From contig DHOF01000143.1 in NCBI GenBank assembly GCA_002411615.1, positions 4,734 through 9,862 of the forward strand: a stretch of DNA of 5,129 nucleotides. The letters run 5' to 3'. The DNA comes from Ruminococcaceae bacterium UBA5397. GTDB taxonomy: Bacteria; Bacillota; Clostridia; Oscillospirales; Acutalibacteraceae. The notes beneath the pieces were generated by a model. The model had not been told where the DNA came from, ran no database searches, and saw nothing but the letters and a program-made list of their open reading frames with translations. Made by a program: the position numbers and the translations under genes. Below, piece after piece: positions 1 through 5,129 of this stretch (the stretch's first letter is position 1; each line of letters starts with the position of its first letter).

Positions 1-508
1 AGGATCGAAACGGCTTCAGCATTTGTCTCTTAAGCGCACTGCCTGCTGCTTGTCCGTGAGTGATTGCCATCGCAAGTGCATCGGCCGTATCGTCGGGCTT
101 CGGCATCTCTTTTAAACATAAAAGGCGCCTTGTCATCTCCATGACCTGCGGCTTTTTCGCACCTCCGAATCCGGTGACTGCCATTTTAATCTGCATCGGC
201 GTATATTCGTAAACCGGCACTTTCATTTCTTCGCAGGCAAGTAAAATTACACCGCGTGCCTGCGCAACTCCGATTGCAGTCGTCTTGTTGTTTTGAAAAT
301 AAAGCTTCTCTAGTGCGACTGCCTCCGGATGCCATTTTTCCAGAATGATCATTAAAGAATGATAGATAATCTGTAGGCGGCGTCCAAATGGAGTTCCTGC
401 TTTGGTGGTGATTGCTCCGTGTTCCAACGGAATATATCGCCCTCTCTCGGCCCGCAGAACACCATAGCCAACAATTGCATAACCGGGATCGATTCCCAGA
501 ATCACCAC
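1..508 (-). CDS. ruvC: Crossover junction endodeoxyribonuclease RuvC (3' end cut by window edge)
   Basis: RuvC is the dimeric Mg-dependent nuclease that nicks Holliday junctions symmetrically, working with the RuvAB branch-migration motor in recombinational repair. The translation opens with the family hallmark MVILGIDPG, putting the first catalytic Asp at residue 7 as in E. coli RuvC. The other acidic residues are visible: Glu67 in VALEKLYFQNN, and Asp140 and Asp143 in the DDTADALAMAITH segment. About 169 codons are present with no stop before the left edge; the family is usually about 160-175 residues, so only a few codons should be missing. I chose the GTG at 508-506, not the in-frame ATG at 523-521. 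The GTG has GGAGG eight bases upstream and gives the family's normal N-terminus, whereas the ATG would lie only about 10 bases from the predicted transcript start. In many bacteria ruvA and ruvB follow ruvC; they would lie off the left edge. Identification is firm; the start is an inference. Confidence 0.96.
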   Translation of the reverse strand, partial: MVILGIDPGYAIVGYGVLRAERGRYIPLEHGAITTKAGTPFGRRLQIIYHSLMIILEKWHPEAVALEKLYFQNNKTTAIGVAQARGVILLACEEMKVPVYEYTPMQIKMAVTGFGGAKKPQVMEMTRRLLCLKEMPKPDDTADALAMAITHGQAAGSALKRQMLKPFRS

Positions 509-516
509 ATGTTCCG

Positions 517-521
517 CCTCC
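517..521 (-). promoter_or_regulatory. Ribosome binding site of ruvC (decides the start)
   Basis: The minus strand reads GGAGG here, followed by eight bases and then GTG GTG ATT CTG, which encodes the conserved start of RuvC. The in-frame ATG at 523-521 overlaps this site and has no purine-rich sequence of its own at a useful distance, so this site favours the GTG start. Confidence 0.75.
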
Positions 522-540
522 ATTCCATAATATCCGTTTT

Positions 541-549
541 ATTATATCA
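541..549 (-). promoter_or_regulatory. Extended -10 promoter for ruvC
   Basis: On the minus strand the sequence is TGATATAAT, a perfect TGn extension joined to a consensus TATAAT. The -35 region 17 bases upstream (TTTTCT) is poor, which is typical when an extended -10 is present. Transcription would start near 534, leaving a leader of about 26 bases before the GTG start. ruvC therefore appears to be the first gene of its transcript here. Confidence 0.7.
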
Positions 550-616
550 CAGTTCTTTTTCGAAGAAAAGACGAATTCTTTTTCTGAAAAGCTTTGTAAA
601 CTTTTCTTATATTTTA

Positions 617-644
617 TTGTGTTTTTATAAAAAACGTGTATACT
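617..644 (+). promoter_or_regulatory. Putative sigma-A-type promoter of the PPK2 gene
   Basis: The -10 candidate TATACT (639-644) matches consensus at five of six positions. It lies 16 bases after a weak -35 candidate TTGTGT (617-622), in a very AT-rich stretch. Transcription would begin near 651, about 28 bases before the start codon of the gene at 679. No obvious operator is seen. Confidence 0.5.
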
Positions 645-678
645 AAAGCCAAAAGATTCGCCAAAAGGTGGGATAAAG

Positions 679-2178
679 ATGCTGGAAAATGTAAATTTGA
701 AAGAACAAATCGAAAAAGAATCTTATAAAAAACAAATTACACCAATCAAAGAGGCTCTTTTTTCATTAGAATCACCCTTAAAGAAAGAAAAACTTCCGGT
801 AATTATCCTGTTTGAGGGCTGGGGAGCTTCTGGAAAAGGGCGTGTCATTGGAGAACTCATCAAAAATTTTGATCCGCGATGGTTTCAAGTGGTTTCCACC
901 GTACCTGCTACAGCAGAAGAAAAGCGGTATCCGATTCTGCGGCGGCATTTTATGGAACTTCCGGAAGCTTCACAAATGATGATTTTCGATCGCAGCTGGT
1001 ACATGGAAGTTTCTACAGGCCGCTTGGAAGATGAGATTGATGACCGAACCAATTTACAGCGAATTGAAGAAATTAATGCTTTTGAACAAAACCTTACCAA
1101 TAACGGTTATCTCATTTTAAAATTTTTCCTGCACATTAGCGCAAAAGAGCAAAAGGAGCGCTTCCAAAAGCTGGACAGCGACAAAGATACAGAATGGCGA
1201 GTCACTTCAACAGATTGGCGCAGAAACCGCCAATATGATAAATATTATCAGATCTTTGATGAAATGCTTGAAGCGACTGATACCGATTACGCTCCGTGGC
1301 ATGTGATTTCCGGAATGGATCACCGCCTCTGTACACTGCAAGTTCTCCGCACGGTCAATGATGAGATTCATAAAGCCCTACAGAAAAAAGCAGAACGGGA
1401 AAAGCATCCGGCAACTCCTTCCGAAATCATCGATCCCGGAAACTTTCCTATTTTAGAGATTCCAAAACTAAGCGATGTTTCTTTGGATAAGACGCTTCCC
1501 CAAAAAGAATATGAGGAAGAACTAAAAAAGGAACAAAAAAAGCTTTCGCATCTTCATAATGTTCTTTACCTCAAAAAAATGCCTGTTATCATCGCCTATG
1601 AAGGTTGGGATGCCGCCGGAAAAGGCGGAAACATCCGCAGAGTTTCCGCAGCGCTTGATCCCCGCGGATATGAAGTGGTTCCAATCGCAGCACCCAATCA
1701 CGAGGAAATCTCACGTCATTATTTATGGAGATTCTGGAAAAAGATTCCCAAAGAAGGCCACATCGCTATTTTTGACCGTACCTGGTATGGAAGAGTTATG
1801 GTAGAACGCATTGAAGGCTTTTGCTCCGAAGGAGACTGGCATCGTGCCTATCGGGAAATCAACGAATTTGAAAAACAGCTCAATAATTGGGGCGCCGTCA
1901 TTCTAAAATTCTGGCTACAAATCGATCAGGATGAACAGCTTCGTCGCTTTGAAAAGCGGCAGAACACGCCCTCAAAGCAATGGAAAATCACAGACGAAGA
2001 TTGGCGCAATCGTGAAAAATGGCCGTTATATGAAGACGCCGTCAACGATATGCTGAAATATACCAATACTCAGTTTGCACCCTGGCACATCATCGAATCA
2101 AACGACAAACATTACGCCCGGATCAAAACGTTAAAAATTATCAATGACACGCTCGAAAAGGCATTAAAAAGCTATTAA
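679..2178 (+). CDS. pap: Two-domain polyphosphate kinase 2 family protein, probable polyphosphate:AMP phosphotransferase
   Basis: This 499-residue cytosolic protein is two PPK2 domains in tandem (about residues 15-240 and 275-497). Tandem PPK2 proteins are the class II type, which use polyphosphate to phosphorylate AMP to ADP. The C-terminal domain has the full motif set: Walker A EGWDAAGKGG (308-317), Walker B/lid FDRTWYGRV (365-373), ERIEGF (376-381), and APWH (467-470). The N-terminal domain keeps the fold markers but is altered: EGWGASGKG (46-54) has Gly49 where Asp311 stands in the second copy, FDRSWYMEV (103-111) has Met-Glu for Gly-Arg, and ERIEGF is missing. I infer that catalysis sits in the C-terminal half. 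The ATG at 679 has AAGGTGG seven bases upstream. The gene stands alone, with divergent ruvC on one side and a terminator on the other; no ppk1 or ppx is nearby. The PPK2 family is certain. AMP as acceptor is inferred from the double-domain architecture, and other nucleotides are possible. Confidence 0.9.
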   Translation: MLENVNLKEQIEKESYKKQITPIKEALFSLESPLKKEKLPVIILFEGWGASGKGRVIGELIKNFDPRWFQVVSTVPATAEEKRYPILRRHFMELPEASQMMIFDRSWYMEVSTGRLEDEIDDRTNLQRIEEINAFEQNLTNNGYLILKFFLHISAKEQKERFQKLDSDKDTEWRVTSTDWRRNRQYDKYYQIFDEMLEATDTDYAPWHVISGMDHRLCTLQVLRTVNDEIHKALQKKAEREKHPATPSEIIDPGNFPILEIPKLSDVSLDKTLPQKEYEEELKKEQKKLSHLHNVLYLKKMPVIIAYEGWDAAGKGGNIRRVSAALDPRGYEVVPIAAPNHEEISRHYLWRFWKKIPKEGHIAIFDRTWYGRVMVERIEGFCSEGDWHRAYREINEFEKQLNNWGAVILKFWLQIDQDEQLRRFEKRQNTPSKQWKITDEDWRNREKWPLYEDAVNDMLKYTNTQFAPWHIIESNDKHYARIKTLKIINDTLEKALKSY

Positions 2179-2182
2179 GAAT

Positions 2183-2209
2183 CGGGTGAAAAATCCTTCT
2201 TCCCACCCG
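2183..2209 (+). other. Short stem-loop just after the PPK2 stop codon
   Basis: CGGGTG (2183-2188) pairs with CACCCG (2204-2209) around a 15-base loop, and up to three flanking A-T or wobble pairs could extend the stem. It begins a few bases after the stop at 2178 and is not followed by a T-run. It may protect or shape the 3' end of the transcript, not act as the terminator itself. Confidence 0.4.
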
Positions 2210-2214
2210 GTTTG

Positions 2215-2258
2215 AAAAGAACTCATCCTTAGCTCTCCGGCTTTGGATGAGTTCTTTT
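2215..2258. terminator. Bidirectional rho-independent terminator between convergent units
   Basis: A perfect 14-bp stem is formed by AAAAGAACTCATCC (2215-2228) and its complement (2245-2258) around a 16-base loop that can itself form a 3-bp AGC/GCT stem. On the plus strand the right arm ends in TTTTT and leads into T-rich sequence, so it terminates the PPK2 transcript. Read from the minus strand, the second arm ends in TTTT, so the same hairpin can end the feo operon, whose last gene stops at 2274. Confidence 0.85.
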
Positions 2259-2273
2259 TCTATTGTTTTAATT

Positions 2274-2438
2274 TTATGGCTTTTTCTTTTTTGTAATTTT
2301 AATCTCACAAGAACCATTTGTACAATGAGGGCAGTTCGCACAATTCCCATTGCATCCCGGGTGACGGTGACAATAGCGTACCGCCAAAACCACCAGAATG
2401 AAGATCACCAAAATCACTAAATAATCAATTAGGTTCAT
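2274..2438 (-). CDS. FeoB-associated Cys-rich small membrane protein
   Basis: This 54-residue protein has one hydrophobic membrane segment (about residues 4-21, rich in Ile, Leu and Val). A short Cys/His-rich tail follows, with Cys at 23, 29, 33, 36, 39 and 44 and His at 24, 26 and 38; its core reads CNGNCANCPHC. The end is a Lys-rich ITKKKKP. This layout, directly after feoB, fits the FeoB-associated Cys-rich membrane protein family. Its molecular role is not settled; binding iron or modulating FeoB are plausible inferences from the Cys cluster. The ATG at 2438 was chosen because AAGGAAG lies five bases upstream and the hydrophobic segment begins at once. The frame is open up to 2510, but that extension would overlap feoB's 3' end and has no family character. 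Only 11 bases separate it from the feoB stop, so it is co-transcribed and perhaps translationally coupled. By the positive-inside rule the Lys-rich Cys tail would be cytosolic, but this is uncertain. Confidence 0.85.
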   Translation of the reverse strand: MNLIDYLVILVIFILVVLAVRYCHRHPGCNGNCANCPHCTNGSCEIKITKKKKP

Positions 2439-2449
2439 AAAATCTTCCT

Positions 2450-4453
2450 TTAAAAAATCAGATTTCCAATTTGGTAAACAACAAAAGAAACAAGCCATGC
2501 CACCCCACACTGATAAAGCATGACTGAAATAGCAGAAACTGTGGAATGCATCTCATGCTTAACTGCATTGATTGCAGCGATGCAGGGCGTATAGAGCAAT
2601 GTGAAAACTAAAAATGAAGCAGCAGCAAGCGGCGTAAAAATTTGGCCAAGAGCTTGTGGAAGCATGGCGCTGCTGGCTCCCGTCAGGACTGCAAACGTAC
2701 TGACAACTGCTTCTTTTGCAATGAATCCGGAAATCAAAGCCGTTGCGGCACGCCAATCAGCAAATCCCATCGGCGCAAATATCGGAGAAATAAATCTTCC
2801 AATCATTGCAAGAAGGCTCTGCGTACTATCTGATACAACATTCAAACGCATATCAAAGTTTTGCAGGAACCAGATAATAATGGTTGCCAGAAAAATTACA
2901 GTGAATGCACGCTGCAAAAAGTCTTTCGCTTTATCCCACATCAAAAGGCAGACACTCTTTGCACTGGGCATCCGATAATTTGGCAATTCCATCACAAACG
3001 GCACTGGTTCTCCATGAAACAGTGTCCCTTTAAAAAGAAGCGCGCTGAGAACACCCATAATCATACCGCCTATGTAGAGACAAATCATCACAAGCGCCCC
3101 ATTCTTCGGGAAAAACGCCATTGTAAACATAGAATAAATCGGCAGCTTTGCACTGCAGCTCATAAACGGGGTCAAAAGAATGGTCATCTTACGGTCACGC
3201 TCACTCGAAAGGGTTCTGGTCGCCATAATGGCAGGAACCGAACACCCAAAACCGATCAGCATCGGGACAAAGCTTCTGCCTGAAAGTCCAATTTTTCTCA
3301 AAAGCTTATCCATAACGAACGCTACCCGTGCCATATATCCGCTGTCTTCCAGAATTGAGAGGAAGAAAAAAAGTACCACGATCGTCGGGAGAAAGCTTAA
3401 AACGCTTCCAACACCGGCAAAAACGCCGTTGATAATTAAGGAACGAATCACCGGATTCAGCCCATAAGCTATCAAAGCATTTCCGACCACACCAGAAAGT
3501 GCATCAATTCCGTTACTAAGTGCATGACTCAAAAAAGCACCAATCACGCCAAAGGTCAGATAAAAAATCAAGGCCATGATTCCAAGGAAGATCGGAATCG
3601 CCGCATATTTATCAGTTAATACGGAATCAATCTTAACGCTGCGCTTATGTTCTTTGCTTTCATGAGGTTTGACCACTGCGTCTTTGCAAAGGTTCTCAAT
3701 AAAAGTATACCGCATATCGGCAAGCGCGGCTTCGCGGTCCGTATGAACTTCGCGCTCCATTTCGGTGACGGAATGTCCAACCATATCTTTCTCATTATCC
3801 GAAAGCTTCAGAGAGTTCATCATCGGATCGTCGCCCTCAATCAGCTTAACAGCCGCAAAGCGCGGCGGAACATGAATCCTCTGTGCATGATCTTCCACCA
3901 AATGCGCAACCGCATGAATCGCACGGTGAACTGCTCCGGAACAAAAATCGATTCGAGTCGGGCACTGCTTTTTCTGTGCAACTTCTAGCGCCGTCTCGAC
4001 AACCTCTTCAATTCCTTCATTCTTACTCGCTACAATCGGAATCACCGGGACACCCAATTCTTTGCTCAAAGTCTGAATATGAATGGTCCCGCCATTCGCA
4101 CGTACTTCATCCATCATATTAAGACAGACAACCATGGGAATCTGCAGTTCCAGAAGCTGCAGAGTCAAATAAAGATTCCGCTCAATATTGGTCGCGTCTA
4201 CAATATTGATGATCCCATCCGGATGCTGTTTCAATAAAAAGTCCCGGGTTACAATTTCTTCACTGGTATAAGGAGAAAGTGAATAAATTCCTGGCAAATC
4301 CACTACAATCGTATCTTTGTGCCCACGAACAATTCCGTCTTTTCCTTCCACTGTAACTCCGGGAAAATTTCCGACATGCTGGTTAGAGCCTGTCAGCTGA
4401 TTAAATAAAGTTGTTTTACCACAGTTCTGATTTCCTGCCAACGCAAAAATCAT
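2450..4453 (-). CDS. feoB: Ferrous iron transport protein B (GTPase-coupled Fe(II) transporter)
   Basis: FeoB imports Fe(II) across the cytoplasmic membrane. This copy has 667 residues, at the shorter end of the family, and looks intact. The N-terminal G domain carries G1 GNQNCGKTT (7-15), G2 GVTVE (32-36), G3 DLPG (52-55), G4 NMMD (112-115) and G5 SKNEG (143-147). A helical GDI/linker region spans about 165-275. The membrane part starts near 283 and includes LEDSGYMARVAFVMD (368-382), GFGCSVPAIMATRT with Cys404, FMSCSAKLPIY with Cys433, IAKEAVVST (578-586) and YTPC with Cys624; these Cys residues are candidates for the iron pathway. The last hydrophobic segment runs to the C-terminus. The ATG overlaps the feoA stop by four bases (ATGA), and AGGAGG inside feoA sits seven bases upstream, so translation is likely coupled to feoA. 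Expression should follow the promoter upstream of feoA. All G-motif residues needed for nucleotide binding are present. Confidence 0.98.
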   Translation of the reverse strand: MIFALAGNQNCGKTTLFNQLTGSNQHVGNFPGVTVEGKDGIVRGHKDTIVVDLPGIYSLSPYTSEEIVTRDFLLKQHPDGIINIVDATNIERNLYLTLQLLELQIPMVVCLNMMDEVRANGGTIHIQTLSKELGVPVIPIVASKNEGIEEVVETALEVAQKKQCPTRIDFCSGAVHRAIHAVAHLVEDHAQRIHVPPRFAAVKLIEGDDPMMNSLKLSDNEKDMVGHSVTEMEREVHTDREAALADMRYTFIENLCKDAVVKPHESKEHKRSVKIDSVLTDKYAAIPIFLGIMALIFYLTFGVIGAFLSHALSNGIDALSGVVGNALIAYGLNPVIRSLIINGVFAGVGSVLSFLPTIVVLFFFLSILEDSGYMARVAFVMDKLLRKIGLSGRSFVPMLIGFGCSVPAIMATRTLSSERDRKMTILLTPFMSCSAKLPIYSMFTMAFFPKNGALVMICLYIGGMIMGVLSALLFKGTLFHGEPVPFVMELPNYRMPSAKSVCLLMWDKAKDFLQRAFTVIFLATIIIWFLQNFDMRLNVVSDSTQSLLAMIGRFISPIFAPMGFADWRAATALISGFIAKEAVVSTFAVLTGASSAMLPQALGQIFTPLAAASFLVFTLLYTPCIAAINAVKHEMHSTVSAISVMLYQCGVAWLVSFVVYQIGNLIF

Positions 4454-4680
4454 TTGCCCACCTCCTGTACGATGACATTTTTTGCATCGTCCACTCGAAG
4501 AGTCAACTCATACCCGCGTAAGGTTAATTCGATCGGATCTCCCATTGGGGCTACCTTCTGAATTTTCACTTGCGTATGAGGAGTCAACCCCATATCCAGC
4601 ATATGACGCCGTAAAGCTCCTTTCCCCTGTACTTCCTGAATAATCGCTTCTTTTCCAATTGGTAATTCGTTTAATTTCAT
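4450..4680 (-). CDS. feoA: Ferrous iron transport protein A (SH3-like FeoB partner)
   Basis: FeoA is a small cytosolic SH3-like beta-barrel protein needed for full Fe(II) uptake by FeoB, probably by contacting it. The 76-residue product has the usual family length and pattern: an N-terminal LNELPIGKEAII strand, RRHMLDMGLTPHTQVKI (24-40) with the conserved DMG turn, GDPIELTLRGYELTLR (47-62), and a closing DAKNVIVQEV strand. The ATG at 4680 follows GGAGG (4691-4687) with six bases between. It is the first gene of the operon; its last codons CAG GAG GTG carry the feoB ribosome binding site and its TGA overlaps the feoB ATG. No fused DtxR or second FeoA domain is present. The near-consensus promoter and the palindrome just upstream suggest control by a metal-responsive repressor, which is inferred. 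Confidence 0.95.
   Translation of the reverse strand: MKLNELPIGKEAIIQEVQGKGALRRHMLDMGLTPHTQVKIQKVAPMGDPIELTLRGYELTLRVDDAKNVIVQEVGK
4461..4466 (-). promoter_or_regulatory. feoB ribosome binding site embedded in the feoA coding region
   Basis: The minus strand reads AGGAGG here, inside the feoA codons for Gln-Glu-Val near its C-terminus, seven bases before the feoB ATG. With the ATGA stop/start overlap it suggests that ribosomes finishing feoA reinitiate at feoB, keeping the two products in step. Confidence 0.8.
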
Positions 4681-4694
4681 ATCATTCCTCCAAA

Positions 4695-4710
4695 GTTAGC
4701 ATATGCTATC
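4695..4710. promoter_or_regulatory. Candidate operator palindrome in the feoA leader
   Basis: GTTAGCATATGCTATC contains a perfect 12-bp palindrome, TAGCATATGCTA (4697-4708), with an outer G-C match. It lies about 8-19 bases downstream of the predicted feo transcription start and just before the feoA ribosome binding site, a position where a bound repressor would block transcription. The TTAG...CTAA-like arms recall DtxR/IdeR/MntR-type operators more than the Fur GATAATGATAATC type. As RNA it would form only a 4-bp stem, so a DNA site is likelier than an attenuator. The regulator is not in the window. Confidence 0.5.
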
Positions 4711-4721
4711 TCTTTAGTTTT

Positions 4722-4750
4722 ATTGTACTCTGCCTCTCTAAAAAAGTCAA
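4722..4750 (-). promoter_or_regulatory. Sigma-A-type promoter of the feo operon
   Basis: On the minus strand TTGACT (4750-4745) is followed by exactly 17 bases and TACAAT (4727-4722), each hexamer one base from consensus. Transcription would start near 4715, giving a leader of about 35 bases. This is the best-scoring promoter by eye in the window, so tight repression is likely needed when iron is ample. Confidence 0.85.
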
Positions 4751-4883
4751 TTTCTTTTTCCGTTATAATTTTTTCCATTCCGTCACTTTCGGTCTTTTAT
4801 AAACTTATTTTGAGCTTAAAATGCGGGAAATTTTTTTCTGGGCATACTTGATAAAAAATACTGCTTCTGTTTAAACAACTTTC

Positions 4884-4912
4884 TTGCTAAATTGCTTTTT
4901 TTGCGGTAGAAT
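4884..4912 (+). promoter_or_regulatory. Putative promoter of prfC
   Basis: TTGCTA (4884-4889) and TAGAAT (4907-4912) are 17 bases apart, with four and five of six consensus matches. Transcription would start near 4919, about 25 bases before the GTG start of prfC. A weaker alternative -35 (TTGATA at 4848-4853) has no good -10 partner. Confidence 0.55.
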
Positions 4913-4943
4913 AAAATGTATTTGATTTTTCGGAGGTCACACT

Positions 4944-5129
4944 GTGAGCAATTATAAAGCAGAAATTAAAAAGAGACGTACTTTTGCAATTATTTCGCAT
5001 CCGGATGCGGGTAAAACGACGCTGACAGAAAAGCTGCTTCTGTACGGAGGCGCGATTCAGCAGGCGGGCATGGTAAAAGGAAAACGCCATATGCGTCACG
5101 CCGTATCCGATTGGATGGAAATTGAAAAG
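4944..5129 (+). CDS. prfC: Peptide chain release factor 3 (N-terminal part, cut by window edge)
   Basis: RF3 is the translational GTPase that recycles RF1/RF2 from the ribosome after peptide release. Only 62 codons are in the window. They match the conserved RF3 start: [20 protein letters not shown], with the P-loop HPDAGKTT at residues 19-26, then a [13 protein letters not shown] segment and SDWMEIEK (55-62), which in RF3 leads into the QRGISI switch. The SDWMEIEK ending separates it from EF-G and LepA. The start is GTG at 4944, preceded by GGAGGT (4932-4937) with six bases between; no in-frame ATG lies nearby upstream. The product should be about 520-530 residues, so almost nine-tenths lies off the right edge. 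It is divergent from feoA with its own promoter and has no evident functional link to iron uptake. Confidence 0.93.
   Translation, partial: MSNYKAEIKKRRTFAIISHPDAGKTTLTEKLLLYGGAIQQAGMVKGKRHMRHAVSDWMEIEK

Noticed and set aside
412..646. Two overlapping plus-strand open frames of 72 and 75 codons
   Set aside because: They begin antisense to ruvC and run through the AT-rich promoter region; neither has a good ribosome binding site or any recognisable family pattern.
885..1100. Minus-strand open frame opposite the PPK2 gene
   Set aside because: It lies wholly antisense to a well-conserved coding region, with low-complexity Ser/Arg content and no start signal.
1559..1804. Plus-strand frame inside the second PPK2 domain
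   Set aside because: It is an out-of-frame shadow of the conserved Walker A to Walker B region.
2141..2350. Minus-strand frame crossing the terminator into the PPK2 3' end
   Set aside because: It crosses the strong hairpin and overlaps both the Cys-rich protein gene and PPK2; the composition is not protein-like.
2439..2510. N-terminal extension of the Cys-rich protein up to an ATG at 2510
   Set aside because: It would overlap the feoB 3' end by about 60 bases in another frame and move the membrane segment away from the N-terminus; the ATG at 2438 has its own ribosome binding site.
2601..4122. Several open frames of 63-140 codons on the plus strand opposite feoB
   Set aside because: All lie antisense to a clear, intact feoB. 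Their translations are rich in Arg, His, Lys and Ser without domain motifs, as expected of shadow frames.
4681..4750. Riboswitch in the feo leader
   Set aside because: The predicted leader is only about 35 bases, too short for a known metal-sensing riboswitch, and shows no terminator or anti-terminator pair.
4681..4943. Classical Fur box for feo
   Set aside because: No convincing match to GATAATGATAATCATTATC or its 7-1-7 core is visible; the only clear symmetry is the TAGCATATGCTA palindrome.
4887..5099. Minus-strand frame opposite the start of prfC
   Set aside because: It is antisense to the conserved RF3 N-terminus and spans the prfC promoter and ribosome binding site.
1..5129. A novel multi-gene defence or metabolic system
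   Set aside because: Every substantial open frame belongs to a known housekeeping or transport family, and the units are separated by promoters or terminators; only the feo genes form an operon.

Overview
The window looks like chromosomal DNA from a low- to mid-GC Firmicute, most likely of the class Clostridia. The grounds are strong AGGAGG-type ribosome binding sites, AT-rich promoters with sigma-A-like hexamers, and a feoA-feoB pair followed by a small Cys-rich FeoB-associated membrane protein, an arrangement common in Clostridia. Species cannot be named from this. Nothing suggests a mobile element, CRISPR array, tRNA or rRNA, and base composition is even throughout.

Layout, left to right. 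(1) Positions 1-508, minus strand: ruvC, the Holliday junction resolvase, cut off by the left edge within or just before its last codons. (2) 509-678: a short AT-rich divergent promoter region, with an extended -10 promoter for ruvC on the minus strand and a promoter for the next gene on the plus strand. (3) 679-2178, plus strand: a two-domain PPK2-family kinase, probably a polyphosphate:AMP phosphotransferase, whose N-terminal half has lost key residues. (4) 2179-2273: a convergent intergenic region with a strong hairpin that can terminate transcription from both sides. (5) 4680 down to 2274, minus strand: the ferrous-iron uptake operon feoA-feoB-(FeoB-associated Cys-rich protein). It is tightly packed, with an ATGA overlap between feoA and feoB, and the third gene's ribosome binding site touches the feoB stop. 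(6) 4681-4943: a 263-bp divergent region with a near-consensus feo promoter, a 12-bp perfect palindrome just downstream of the predicted transcription start, and a plausible promoter for the gene to the right. (7) 4944-5129, plus strand: the first 62 codons of prfC (peptide chain release factor 3), cut by the right edge.

The window holds four independent transcription units: DNA repair (ruvC), polyphosphate/nucleotide metabolism (PPK2), Fe(II) import (feo) and translation termination (prfC). Only the three feo genes clearly work together. FeoB is the membrane transporter with a cytosolic GTPase domain, FeoA is its small SH3-like cytosolic partner, and the Cys-rich single-pass protein probably assists FeoB at the membrane. 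I see no sign of an undescribed multi-gene system. The most interesting points are the possible metalloregulator operator in the feo leader, the asymmetric PPK2 double domain, and the corrected ruvC start.
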